Below, in pieces: positions 43,299 to 55,063 of a stretch of 64,000 bases of DNA. The position numbers and the translations under genes are program-made. A model generated the notes under the pieces. The model was not told the DNA's origin. It saw only the letters and a list, made by a program, of their open reading frames with translations, and ran no database searches. Position 1 is the stretch's first letter; each line of letters starts with the position of its first letter. Source of the DNA: Anaerolineales bacterium (lineage in GTDB: Bacteria; Chloroflexota; Anaerolineae; Anaerolineales; UBA4823); NCBI GenBank assembly GCA_025057645.1, contig JANXBJ010000010.1, positions 1-64,000 of the forward strand, in the 5' to 3' direction.

Positions 43299-43427
43299 GA
43301 ATCTCGGGCATCCTCGTCTGCGCGTCGAGCATAGTAGAGGTGCACATCCCTAGGCGAAGGCACCCTCAGCGGATGCCAAACGAATAGACGGGCCCGGAAA
43401 GAAACCAGAGGCAGCAATGACTTAGCT

Positions 43428-44390
43428 CTACTTCAAGAACGAGGTATCCACCATTGCCTTAAGGTCGGGGATTGTATCGATCAAACCGATCGACTTGGAA
43501 ACCTCGGCCACGTCTTGGATTGTCTCCATAAAGGCGCCGCTCAGGGCAGTTTGATTGGCTTTCAGGTCGTAGAACTCAACGCCGTCAAAGGCAGTGGCCA
43601 GTTCCTCCAGCGAGCTGCCGACAGCCTCGGCGATGATCCTCTTGCCCTCTTCGGGGTTTGAGTTATAGAAGGCCATCGCTTCATCCCAAACTTTCAGCAG
43701 GGCTTTCACGGCATCAGGGTTTTCGCGGGCGAACTTGCCGCTTACCACGAAGACGTCCGAAATCAAGCCAGGACGCTCGCCGGCGGTGTAGAGAACTTTG
43801 ATGTCCTTGCTCTCTGCCAAGGCTGCGGAAATATACGGCTCATAGGTGACGGCAACTTCCACCCGCCCGGCGATCAACGCTGCGCCAGCATCCGAAGCCG
43901 GCATCGGAACGGGGGTAATATCCGCCAAGGACATCCCGTTTTGAGCTAGGGCGTAGTTGAGCAACAGATCGCTGGTTGAACCCTCTTCGTAGGCAACGCC
44001 TTTTCCTTTCAGGTCGGCGATAGAGTTGATCCCTGCGCCGGCAAGGATCGCATCGGCCTCGTAGGAGGCATCCTCCAATAGCACCACCTTCAGGTCGACC
44101 CCGTTGGCAAACAGCTTAATTGCTGTGTGGGTAGCGAGATTAGCCGCATCCATTTCCCCGGAAGCAAAGGCAGCGTTGACCTCGGTATCTTGAACAAAGT
44201 CCACCAGTTCAACCTCCAATCCATGCTTGGCGAACAAACCTTTCTCCTGTGCGATCCACCAGGGCCCGTAGCCGATCCACGGTTGCGTGCCAATACGGAC
44301 TTTGACGGGGCCACTCGGCCGGGGGGCACAGGCGCTCAGTGCTATTATGGAAGTCAAAAGAATGGCCAAAAGAATTCGAAGTGTTTTCAT
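43428..44390 (-). CDS. ssuA: ABC transporter substrate-binding lipoprotein (SsuA/TauA type)
   Basis: 320 residues. Lipoprotein signal MKTLRILLAILLTSIIALSAC; mature start follows the cysteine. IGTQPWIGYGPWWIAQEKGLF, AAFASGEMDAANLATHTAIK and GKGVAYEEGSTSDLL are the hallmarks of NMT1/SsuA-like proteins that bind nitrate, sulfonates or thiamine precursors. ATG is preceded by GGAGGAG and by a strong promoter at 44421-44450. Sulfur-source uptake would suit the sulfation genes nearby, but that is inference. Confidence 0.85.
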   Translation of the reverse strand: MKTLRILLAILLTSIIALSACAPRPSGPVKVRIGTQPWIGYGPWWIAQEKGLFAKHGLEVELVDFVQDTEVNAAFASGEMDAANLATHTAIKLFANGVDLKVVLLEDASYEADAILAGAGINSIADLKGKGVAYEEGSTSDLLLNYALAQNGMSLADITPVPMPASDAGAALIAGRVEVAVTYEPYISAALAESKDIKVLYTAGERPGLISDVFVVSGKFARENPDAVKALLKVWDEAMAFYNSNPEEGKRIIAEAVGSSLEELATAFDGVEFYDLKANQTALSGAFMETIQDVAEVSKSIGLIDTIPDLKAMVDTSFLK

Positions 44391-44878
44391 GGTGCTCCTC
44401 CGGAACAGAATTTGGCTGATATTTTAGTCTATCGGTTGTGCTTTTGTCAAAACCGGAGAAAGAGCAGTTCTTCCAGTTAGAGCTTTGCATAACGCTTCAG
44501 CCTAACACCTTAGGCGCTTTGCATTGGCGGACTTATGGCGCCGAATGCCTCGAGAAATAGAAATTTGCGTATCTTCTGTCTGTTTTGCCGATATGAATGA
44601 TGATCCGTGTAAACGAGTCGTTCAATGCTTTGCAAAACGCGGCCTCATCCGCTGTTTCAATTTGCGGTTGTAGTTGTTGAAACCCCCTCTTGAAGTTGTC
44701 ATGAATTCTTCTTGTGCTCTTCGAGCTATGGAAAGTCTATGCTTTCCATAAATGCTTCCTCGTGAGCAAGGTGCTCCACGACGTAGCCAGATAACGCCTT
44801 GGTGAAATGATGATGGGCTTGCTCTCACTTTCCGTCGCTCAGCAAAGCGTAGACTTCGTTGAACTTTGGGCTTATCGT
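44391..44878. other. Intergenic region upstream of ssuA
   Basis: About 490 bases between ssuA and the NeuB-type gene. It holds the ssuA promoter and otherwise no supported gene; the short frames around 44622-44828 match no family. No clear terminator for the NeuB-type gene was seen. Confidence 0.5.
44421..44450 (-). promoter_or_regulatory. Sigma-70 promoter of the ssuACB-luxR operon
   Basis: On the minus strand TTGACA (44450-44445), 18 bases, TAAAAT (44426-44421). It sits 31 bases upstream of the ssuA start, which has a strong GGAGGAG ribosome site. Confidence 0.7.
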
Positions 44879-46777
44879 TCAGCTTGCTGGTTCAGTCTGC
44901 CGCGCTTTGAAATAAGCCTCCGAGAGCCGCTGAATAGCAATTAGAAAGCCCTCGCCTTGGCGTTGGTGACCGCGCCAAATTTCAGGGATCATGGTGCCCT
45001 GGTAGTCGCCTAACACTTGGAAAAAATGCACCCAGTCAATCGTACCCTCGCCGATTTGCAACCCTTCCCCATCCAACCCGGAGGCATCCGAGAGGTGCAG
45101 ATGGCGAATATAGGGTAAGAGAACGCGCACCTGTTCAAAGAAATCGACATGCGCCCAGTTGCAATAAAGCTTTGAATGGGAAGTATCGAAGCAGATTTTT
45201 AGCCCCAGTGGCTCGATAAAGTCGCGAATCTCATAGGCGTCCATGAAGGCGTTGGTCAACCATTGACCACCGAAGTACCACGGGCGCGGGGGAAGGTTTT
45301 CCAGCAAGAGCTCTACCCCTTCGGCGTCAATTTCTTCCAGCGAGCGACGCAGATTATCATAGAGCATCTTTTTGTCGCGGATAGGGTAATCGAGGCTCAT
45401 TGCCCCCGGATGCACTACTACCTTGGGCGTGCCCACAAAATGTGGTGCCATTTCCCGAGTCAGGTTAATGGTCTTTTGGACCAATTCCACCGAGCCCTTG
45501 CGCTGCCACTCATCGCGCGAGCACAAATCCACCAAGGTACGTTCCCAAAACTCTGGCGCGTGCACCACCAGTTTGAGGTTGTAATCTCCGCCCGGGTAGT
45601 GCTCCTCTAAATCTTGGTCGGTGAAGTGGTATTCCAACATGCGCGGGCTATACTGTAAGAGTTCGTGCGAATCGCGGAAACGCACGGTGAAGCCATAGTC
45701 CATGGGCAAGGTGTGGGTAGTATCCAGTTCAATCTTGATCCCAAGATCGCGCTCCAAGAACGGTTCGTCCTCTTCGATCACTCGTTCTGCCACTCGGCCT
45801 AGCAACTGCTCGTAATGCTGGGGCGATAAGCCCAGCGCCGGCCCCTTGACGGCGATCTTGTCGCGAGTGATCACTTCGCCGATCTCAATGCGCTTGGCAG
45901 CCACCAAGCTCTTGCCCAAAACTTCGCGGTTGAGGATCTCACCGCGAGAGAAGAATTTTTCCTCGCCGGTGCCAAGGGCAAGGGTTACTTGACGGATGTC
46001 ACGCACCATCTTCTTAAACCCCTGAGGCTCAAGGCTAGCGGCGTGGTCAGGGCCTTCCATGGTGCGGTCGAGGGTGAGGTGGCGCTCGATGATCGCAGCG
46101 CCTAGCGCTGCGGCGACAGTTGAGACCGCAATGCCGCGTTCGTGTCCGGAGTAACCCACCGGTACCCCAAAGCGCCGCAGTTTTTCCATAAAGCGCAGGT
46201 TGATATCCTCAAAAGCTGCTGGGTAGGTGCTGTTGCAGTGCAGCAGGGCAAATTCAACATTGCGTTGCTTGAGGAAATTGACCGTAAACTCCACCTCCTC
46301 CATGCGTGACATGCCGGTGGAGAGGATCAAAGGCTTGCCCTTCGAAGCGAGGTGATCCAAGAGGGGCAAATTGGTCAGATCGGCAGAGGCCACTTTATAA
46401 GCCGGCACACCAAGGGTTTCGAGGAAGTCAGCGCTTTCGGGGTCAAAGGCGGAGCAGAGAAACGTAATATTGCGCTTCTGGCAGTGTTCAACAATGGTGT
46501 AGAAATCGTGCTCTGGCAATTCCACTTGCTGGAGGATGGGCAATAGATAACGCAGCGTTTTCTCTCCGGCGTTAGCGTTTTCAAGGTACTTCTTGGCATA
46601 AAGTTTCTCCAGCTTGCGCTTTTGGAACTTGACCGCATCGGCGCCGGCATCGGCGGCGATGTCGATCAACTTTAATGCCAAGGCTAGGATGCCGTTATGG
46701 TTGACTCCGATCTCGGCGATAATATAGGTGGGCTGGCCGTCTCCGACCAAACGGTCACCGATCTTAATCACAGGCAT
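44879..46777 (-). CDS. NeuB-type nonulosonate synthase fused to a TIM-barrel isomerase
   Basis: 632 residues in three parts. Residues 1-285 are a NeuB synthase (AEIGVNHNG, AVKFQKRK, STGMSRMEEV, YSGHERGIAVS) that condenses PEP with a hexosamine to make a nine-carbon keto acid. Residues 290-350 are the SAF lid (KSLVAAKRIEIGEVITRDKI). Residues 370-625 are a xylose-isomerase-like TIM barrel (LVVHAPEF, LLLENLPPRPWY, LKICFDTSHSKLY, HLHLSDASG). Normal NeuB is about 340 residues. The fusion may couple substrate epimerisation or isomerisation to condensation. A CMP-sugar synthetase lies upstream. Confidence 0.88.
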   Translation of the reverse strand: MPVIKIGDRLVGDGQPTYIIAEIGVNHNGILALALKLIDIAADAGADAVKFQKRKLEKLYAKKYLENANAGEKTLRYLLPILQQVELPEHDFYTIVEHCQKRNITFLCSAFDPESADFLETLGVPAYKVASADLTNLPLLDHLASKGKPLILSTGMSRMEEVEFTVNFLKQRNVEFALLHCNSTYPAAFEDINLRFMEKLRRFGVPVGYSGHERGIAVSTVAAALGAAIIERHLTLDRTMEGPDHAASLEPQGFKKMVRDIRQVTLALGTGEEKFFSRGEILNREVLGKSLVAAKRIEIGEVITRDKIAVKGPALGLSPQHYEQLLGRVAERVIEEDEPFLERDLGIKIELDTTHTLPMDYGFTVRFRDSHELLQYSPRMLEYHFTDQDLEEHYPGGDYNLKLVVHAPEFWERTLVDLCSRDEWQRKGSVELVQKTINLTREMAPHFVGTPKVVVHPGAMSLDYPIRDKKMLYDNLRRSLEEIDAEGVELLLENLPPRPWYFGGQWLTNAFMDAYEIRDFIEPLGLKICFDTSHSKLYCNWAHVDFFEQVRVLLPYIRHLHLSDASGLDGEGLQIGEGTIDWVHFFQVLGDYQGTMIPEIWRGHQRQGEGFLIAIQRLSEAYFKARQTEPAS

Positions 46778-47085
46778 AGGTTGCTCCTAAAAGTAGTTCT
46801 CCTCGCTTGATTGTATATTTAACCCAAGGAGGATGCGGTTAGGGTTTCTTAAAGTGGGAGAAGAAAGGTTAACTTTGTGAGCTGAGAGCAAAGCAGGGCT
46901 ATCCTTCAGGGAGTTAACAGGGAGAAGATGCGAAGACCCACTCATCCCGGCAATGTTCTCCCGGAGAGTTTTTTCTAGAAGCCCCTAAGTCTAAGCCAAG
47001 GCCGATTGGCTTTAGGTTGGTTTCGATCCACACCGAACCAACGGGATCACCTCGAGAAAGGGGAGAATTGCGTTAGGTACCGCCG
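46778..47085. other. Gap with two adjacent hairpins
   Basis: No gene. Two hairpins follow one another: CTAAGCCAA and TTGGCTTTAG around a six-base loop (46991-47014), and GTTGGTTTCG with CGAACCAAC (47016-47042) around eight bases, each with one bulge. They lie 3' of the cytidylyltransferase gene on the minus strand. No strong T-run follows, so a terminator is only possible. Confidence 0.4.
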
Positions 47086-47856
47086 TCACCAATTCAGATG
47101 GAGGTAGTGATCGGGTTCAAAGCCTAAATCGTCCCAAGTGAGTTCACCGCTCTCCAGTAGGCGTTCGGCGCGCTTCCAATCCTCTTCAGAGTCGATGTCG
47201 ATCCACTCGGAGGAGGGCAAGACTAGCGGTAAGATACGTTCGCCGGTCATGGAATGCTTTTGCAGGATTGTATCGCTCCAAGCCGCATCGACATAGCCGG
47301 TCTGCCAATACACTCTGGGGAGCATCTGGCGGGGCAGGTTGTATGCTTCGGGCACCCCGATTTCCAGTAGAGGCTTCAGGAAGCCATCGGAGTCAATTTT
47401 CCACATCTTGTAGGGGTTCTGGAACGGTTCAATCACCGCGCGCACCGAGTCTGCTTCGGGCTGAAGCAGGAGTTTGTGCACTGCTTGGTCGATGTATTGC
47501 ACTCGGCGCAGCGGCGAGGTAGGACGCAACTGCACCACAATCTGAGGGGAATATTGTTCGTTTTCTGCCAACCATTGCAGCGCGTGAAGGAAAACGGGCA
47601 AGTCCGGAGTGTCGTCTTGGGCAAGCTCAACTGGGCGCAGGAAAGGCACCTCGGCGCCGTACTGACGGGCAGTGGCTGCAATTTCCTCATCGTCCGTTGA
47701 AACGACCACACGCGTCACCGTCTCGGCTGCAAGGGCAGCGGCGATGCTGTATGCGATCAGCGGGTGGCCGAAGAAAGGACGGATGTTTTTGCGCGGAATG
47801 CTCTTCGAACCGCCGCGCGCAGGGATCAGAGCCAGGACTTCTGTACGCGGTTCCAT
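47086..47856 (-). CDS. CMP-nonulosonate cytidylyltransferase (PtmB/NeuA-like)
   Basis: 256 residues. ALIPARGGSKSIPRKN is the canonical CTP loop, QLRPTSPLRR and EWIDIDSEEDWKRAE are the family sugar and end motifs. It activates a nonulosonic acid such as sialic, legionaminic or pseudaminic acid with CTP. ATG 47856 has AGAGAAAGCGAAG before it; a TTG at 47883 would overlap the SDR. The SDR gene just upstream resembles PtmA, and the PtmA-PtmB pair is known in legionaminate clusters of Campylobacter. Confidence 0.88.
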   Translation of the reverse strand: MEPRTEVLALIPARGGSKSIPRKNIRPFFGHPLIAYSIAAALAAETVTRVVVSTDDEEIAATARQYGAEVPFLRPVELAQDDTPDLPVFLHALQWLAENEQYSPQIVVQLRPTSPLRRVQYIDQAVHKLLLQPEADSVRAVIEPFQNPYKMWKIDSDGFLKPLLEIGVPEAYNLPRQMLPRVYWQTGYVDAAWSDTILQKHSMTGERILPLVLPSSEWIDIDSEEDWKRAERLLESGELTWDDLGFEPDHYLHLNW

Positions 47857-47867
47857 CTTCGCTTTCT

Positions 47868-48692
47868 CTACCAGGCGGTCCAACCGCCGTCTACGATCAA
47901 ATTTGCCCCGGTCACGTAGGCAGAGGCGTCCGAAGCTAAGAAGAGCAAAGCCCCGTTCAACTCATCGAGGTTTGCCATACGCCCAAGCATTGTGCGCGCA
48001 GAGTATGCGCGCACGAATTCTTCATCGTGTTGATTATATACGCCGCCCGGGGTCAGGGCGTTGACGCGGATGTTTCGGGCACCGTAGTAGGCGGCAAGAT
48101 ATGCGGTCAAACCTAACACACCCGCCTTAGTAACGGTGTAGTAAGCGGGTTTGTACTGGGGGGGATGACCCGGCCGTTGGTAGATGCGCTGATCGGGTGC
48201 ATTCAATCCATAGATTGAGGCAATGTTGATAATCACCCCCTTTCCTTGGCGAAGCATGGGCGGAATTGCTGCTTGGCAGCAGAGGAATACACCGGTCAGG
48301 TTGACCGCCAAGGCCCGATTCCAGAGTTCAAGGGGATAGTCTTCGAAATCAGTCGAGTGAGCGCTGTGCTGAGGATCGAATTTGGGGTCTAGGGCGGCGC
48401 TGTTAACTAGGATGTCTACTGCGCCGAACGCCTCTAAGGTTTGGGCGATCATCTGGCGAACTGAGATGGGAGAAGTCACATCTACTTGCAGCGGCAAAGC
48501 CTGCTGCCCCTGACGACTTAAGCTTTCCGCCGTCGCCGCGGCTGCCTCTTCATTCAGGTCGGCGACGACCACTTTAGCGCCGGCTTCGGCAAGTGTGCGG
48601 CAGAACTCTCTGCCCAACAATCCCGCACCGCCAGTCACAATGGCGACCCGGTCGGTGATCTTAAAGCTCTCTAAAACGGAAGACCGAGACAT
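47868..48692 (-). CDS. SDR oxidoreductase, PtmA-like
   Basis: 274 residues. Nucleotide motif VTGGAGLLGREF, acidic ADLNEE after strand 2, NSAALDPKF, and IASIYGLNAPDQ with AYYTVTKAG giving the Ser-Tyr-Lys set. The overall pattern, with the TGGAGLLG start and the long insert before the active-site tyrosine, resembles PtmA-type proteins next to cytidylyltransferases. The reaction is unproven. The adjacent CMP-sugar gene supports a role in nonulosonate precursor supply. Confidence 0.83.
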   Translation of the reverse strand: MSRSSVLESFKITDRVAIVTGGAGLLGREFCRTLAEAGAKVVVADLNEEAAAATAESLSRQGQQALPLQVDVTSPISVRQMIAQTLEAFGAVDILVNSAALDPKFDPQHSAHSTDFEDYPLELWNRALAVNLTGVFLCCQAAIPPMLRQGKGVIINIASIYGLNAPDQRIYQRPGHPPQYKPAYYTVTKAGVLGLTAYLAAYYGARNIRVNALTPGGVYNQHDEEFVRAYSARTMLGRMANLDELNGALLFLASDASAYVTGANLIVDGGWTAW

Positions 48693-48728
48693 ATTCCATT
48701 TTCACTCGAAGACTAAGCACAGGGCTGT

Positions 48729-49136
48729 TTACCGGATTATGCGCTCTGCAACTTGGACAACAAAATGGGCATCCTGGATGGCCCTTTCGGCGTCTTCTGA
48801 GACGTATTGCTCTGTGGGAACAAAGTCTATGTCCCCGTAGAAAGAAAATTCTCGTTCCTTACGCAACCAAGCAGAAATCTTGGCCATTTGATCTGCCTGC
48901 AACGCAACGTCCTCGGGCAGGCGCTCTCGGTTATCGAGTAGGATTGATCCCACATCATGCCATTTGGGGGGGTCAATGCCGACGTAGCGTAAGATTCCCT
49001 TCAGGGCTAGTTCGACGATCTCTTGCGCTTCTCGGACCACATCGGAGTAAGCCTCTTCGGCCAAAAGGACCGGAAGGATTTTCAAGCGCTTTTGGGCTTT
49101 TTCTAAATATGCCTTTGCGAGGGACACGCTCATCAT
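48729..49136 (-). CDS. HEPN-domain protein
   Basis: 135 residues of four-helix HEPN type: KAYLEKAQKRLKI, DVVREAQEIVELALKGILRYVG, and a histidine in KWHDVG. The usual R-x4-6-H RNase motif is not exact: R50 and H60 are nine residues apart, as in some MNT-partner HEPNs. Two ATGs (49136, 49133) overlap the stop of the nucleotidyltransferase gene. Pairs like this act as toxin-antitoxin modules or nucleotidyl-transfer pairs. Confidence 0.82.
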   Translation of the reverse strand: MMSVSLAKAYLEKAQKRLKILPVLLAEEAYSDVVREAQEIVELALKGILRYVGIDPPKWHDVGSILLDNRERLPEDVALQADQMAKISAWLRKEREFSFYGDIDFVPTEQYVSEDAERAIQDAHFVVQVAERIIR

Positions 49137-49648
49137 GTCTCGAATACTTCCCCCGGGCGATAATCCGGCTTGAGGTCCCAGTACCAGGCATTGCCCAGCC
49201 AAACCCGCTTCGCCCCCAGTTTGCGCAATCGCTCGCGAAGGCTTTCTAGAAAGCGCTCAAAAAAGCGATTGCGATCGAAAAGCAGGATTGCGTCTTCGGT
49301 CATATCTAGGAACAGGGGGCTGCCGACTTGAACTTCGGCAGGGGTTTTGAAGACCGGGGAAAGCTCAAAATGGAAATTGAACTCTTCTCTTAGTTGCCAT
49401 TCAATGCCGAGGAAATCCTGCACCCGAGGAATGCGACCTTTGGGTAGATTCTCTGCAACGATCAGCAAATCCACATCAGACTCGGGAGTGGCTGTCCCCC
49501 GCCCCAGCGAGCCATAAATAACCAAACTCACCAGACGCTCTCCATAGTGCGCATGACAGAGCTGGGTCAAGCGCTCGATCAAGCGGTTATATGGAGCAGG
49601 GAAGACCCATTGATCGTTCACGAGTTTATTATACTCAGGCAGAGCCAT
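49133..49648 (-). CDS. MNT-type nucleotidyltransferase, partner of HEPN protein
   Basis: About 171 residues. IYGSLGRGTATPESDVDLLIV gives the G-S...D-x-D polymerase-beta site (G46-S47, D58, D60). ATG 49648 is chosen for a normal length; longer in-frame starts reach into the sulfurylase gene. In this class the enzyme adds AMPs to the HEPN toxin to silence it, or acts alone. The HEPN gene starts inside its stop codon. Confidence 0.82.
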   Translation of the reverse strand: MALPEYNKLVNDQWVFPAPYNRLIERLTQLCHAHYGERLVSLVIYGSLGRGTATPESDVDLLIVAENLPKGRIPRVQDFLGIEWQLREEFNFHFELSPVFKTPAEVQVGSPLFLDMTEDAILLFDRNRFFERFLESLRERLRKLGAKRVWLGNAWYWDLKPDYRPGEVFET

Positions 49649-49724
49649 TGCAGATAGCCGTTGGCAGATAGAGTATTCGTGCCAATTTCGGGTTGTGAAC
49701 TCTGTGGAGAGCGAGTCTCCTATC

Positions 49725-52572
<2,848 letters not shown>

Positions 52573-52576
52573 CGCC

Positions 52577-53611
52577 TTACCCTTCCAAAGGATACCGCCA
52601 TTCTCGAAGCAGATATCCTGCCTTCTTTACAAAGAACTCTTTCTCGGCTGGGGTCAGCAACTGCTTCCACACCTCGCTCTTCCCTTTGGGCAGAGCCCGA
52701 GCAATTTCGCTTGCCTTTTGGTTTTGCCATTCCGCATCCGGGTTCGCCTGGACTTCAAGCTCTACACTCTCCCGGAGACCAGCCTCTTCTATAGCGCCGA
52801 GGAAACGCCACACCTTTTGTATTTCTCCCCAGGGGTCAGCGATGAGGTCCTCATAGCGCAGGACGTAGAAACGCTCGCCATAGAGTTGTCTCCCCAAGGC
52901 GAGCGTCTGTTCCACGTTCTTGATCCACTCTTCTACTGCGCGTTGGAAAGCGCTAGGAGTGAAGACCGACTTCTGTCCGCCGAGAAAAGGCTGTGGGTTT
53001 CGAGCAAATTCTTCCCTGAGTTTGAGATCTTGGGCCGAGAGGTGTTGTATGGAATCGATAAAACTCTGGAAACGGTGGGAAAGGACGGTGTCGCGCCCGT
53101 CGCGCAGAATGTAAATGAGACTTGCGTCAGGATAGATCAGATGAGCGCGTTGCACGGCTTCCCCGTGGACCAAGCTGCTAGGGCTCTTATCCCCAACAAT
53201 GTTTTTGCCCAATCGAACCGCTTCTCGCTCTAGGATAAAGTCTGCTGCCACTCGTAGAAGAGCAGTGGAAAGGTTGTGTCCGCCGTTCCAGCGGTTGCTG
53301 CGTCGTCCAAGCCATTCCCTCACCGCCGGGTCTTCCACTAGGGCAGTCAAGAAAGGAGGACGGGTGAAAAAGTGAGCCTGCCAATTGCAATGGACTTGGG
53401 GGTGAAGGCGCACCAGCCGCGCCAACAGCGTGGTTCCGGAGCGCGCATGACCGAAGATGAAGAACTTAGGCATAGGGAAGAAGCGCTTGATCTCGGCTAG
53501 CTCTTCCTCGCTCAAGGGAGGCAAGACTGCTGCTTCCCTTCCTATAAACGGTCGCTTGTTCAACAAAATCAAGAGTGCGCTCTTGAGCCGCAAGAGAAGC
53601 TGCTTGCTCAT
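52577..53611 (-). CDS. PAPS-dependent sulfotransferase
   Basis: 344 residues. The 5'-phosphosulfate loop is FIFGHARSGTTLLARLV near residue 50, and YILRDGRDTVLSHRF is the 3'-phosphate site. It is of a different subgroup from the paralogous pair at 21948 and 25729: the RDGRD and NIVGDKSPSS phrases are like heparan/tyrosyl-type enzymes. ATG 53611 overlaps the upstream glycosyltransferase stop (ATGA). The acceptor is likely the sugar placed by that enzyme. Confidence 0.85.
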   Translation of the reverse strand: MSKQLLLRLKSALLILLNKRPFIGREAAVLPPLSEEELAEIKRFFPMPKFFIFGHARSGTTLLARLVRLHPQVHCNWQAHFFTRPPFLTALVEDPAVREWLGRRSNRWNGGHNLSTALLRVAADFILEREAVRLGKNIVGDKSPSSLVHGEAVQRAHLIYPDASLIYILRDGRDTVLSHRFQSFIDSIQHLSAQDLKLREEFARNPQPFLGGQKSVFTPSAFQRAVEEWIKNVEQTLALGRQLYGERFYVLRYEDLIADPWGEIQKVWRFLGAIEEAGLRESVELEVQANPDAEWQNQKASEIARALPKGKSEVWKQLLTPAEKEFFVKKAGYLLREWRYPLEG

Positions 53612-55056
53612 TTTCCGTCCGCAGTATGAGCTAGTTGGGCGAGATAGGCTCCGGTACGCTTGCCCGCTTGGCCATCGGTGAAAGTACACTCTCGCTCGAC
53701 AAAACGCCACTGGGCTTCTCGGTCTCTGCCCGGGTTGAGCAGATACTCGTTGATCGCCTGGCGCAGTTCCTCCTCATTCGCCGCCACCCGCCCTGCCCCG
53801 GAACAGCGAAAGCGCTGATGGGTCGGCCATTCGCCGATTTGAGAGAGAGGTAAGGAGTATTTCGCTCCCGGCCAACCGTTCGGGGCATCGATGGTCACAC
53901 TCACGATCGGCGTGCGGTGGATCGAGGTTTCAACGACCATAGTCGAATAAACGGTGAGGAAAACGTCGGAGTGTGCCATCATCGAAGATTTCTCGTGCAT
54001 ATCTTCTCCCGAGTAGTAGCCCAGTTCCCCCCCGAGCGGGACCGGCTCAACTACATGAACATGAGGATAGCGTTGAGCTAGTTCGTAAATTTGATAGCGC
54101 TCGCCCGACCAGCGCTTGTTTTCCATAAAGTGGTTCGGATGCAAACGAATCAGCAACTGGCAGGGCGCCACCAACTGGTCCGAGGCAACTAAACGGGCAA
54201 TCGCCTCGATGTTTTGGATATTCGGCGAAAAGGTGACAAAACTACAAGCATAACTGAGCAACTTGCGGTTGGGATCCAAGTTGTGAAGCTGAAAATATCG
54301 TTCGCGCGGCAACAACCATTGCTGCCGAAAATATCCATCATAAGAGGGAATACCGCCGATGTGAATTTGCTCTTCCTTCCAATCCGAGCCGATCCTAAGC
54401 TCTTCTTTTTGAATTTCCGACCAGCAGGTGATGGCGTCCACCTTGGCTCCAGGAAGGGCATAACTGCTGGGGTTATCCCAACCTAGAACCACCGCTGCCG
54501 TGCGCACCCTGCGAGCGTTAGCCTCCCGAAGCAGATATCGGTCTAGCCGCCAGCCCGGGGTGCTGGCAACCACAAGGGATGGCCGATAGCGCTCAAAGAG
54601 ATCGGCGTAAATCTGCGGGGTGTAACGCCTTTGGGCGTTGACCAACACTCGGCGCGCAGCGTGGCTGTGGCGTAGTAGGAACAGCAAGAAGCGTACAATC
54701 GCGAACAGCGTCCGCCGCCTTGGAGGAGCTTCTGCATAGACCCAATCCACGAAGCTATCGATTGCTTCCAAGTTCAGGCGCGCCGAAGCTCCAGCACGAC
54801 GGAAAAAATCCAACCACCACTGTATGGAGTTGTCCACTTCTCGGAAGTACTTCCGGGCTTGATCCAAGCGTAAGCCCTCGACCACCAGTCCCTCACAGCC
54901 AAAGCTGTCCCGGATTTTCTCTAGCAAGTGCTCATCGGTTAGAAGCACAACGCGTAAGCCTGCTTCCAAGAGCGTTTTGACCACGTCACTTTGCAGAAAG
55001 TAGACGATTGCCAACCCGTGATCGGCGCTAATCAGGACGGTTTTCTTTTCCTCCAT
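53608..55056 (-). CDS. GT-B glycosyltransferase-like protein
   Basis: 482 residues. The N-terminal domain begins VLISADHGLAIVYFLQSDVV; the C-terminal half has LLIRLHPNHF and SSMMAHSDVFLTVYSTMVVE, the usual acceptor/donor segments of GT-B proteins such as capsule and teichoic-acid glycerophosphotransferases. It overlaps the sulfotransferase in an ATGA junction, suggesting that the two act on the same chain. Confidence 0.7.
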   Translation of the reverse strand: MEEKKTVLISADHGLAIVYFLQSDVVKTLLEAGLRVVLLTDEHLLEKIRDSFGCEGLVVEGLRLDQARKYFREVDNSIQWWLDFFRRAGASARLNLEAIDSFVDWVYAEAPPRRRTLFAIVRFLLFLLRHSHAARRVLVNAQRRYTPQIYADLFERYRPSLVVASTPGWRLDRYLLREANARRVRTAAVVLGWDNPSSYALPGAKVDAITCWSEIQKEELRIGSDWKEEQIHIGGIPSYDGYFRQQWLLPRERYFQLHNLDPNRKLLSYACSFVTFSPNIQNIEAIARLVASDQLVAPCQLLIRLHPNHFMENKRWSGERYQIYELAQRYPHVHVVEPVPLGGELGYYSGEDMHEKSSMMAHSDVFLTVYSTMVVETSIHRTPIVSVTIDAPNGWPGAKYSLPLSQIGEWPTHQRFRCSGAGRVAANEEELRQAINEYLLNPGRDREAQWRFVERECTFTDGQAGKRTGAYLAQLAHTADGK

Positions 55057-55063
55057 GCACTCC

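Noticed and set aside
43100-43417. 105-residue minus-strand frame between ssuA and ssuC
   Set aside because: It runs through the hairpin-rich element and has no recognisable domain; the palindromes explain the sequence better.
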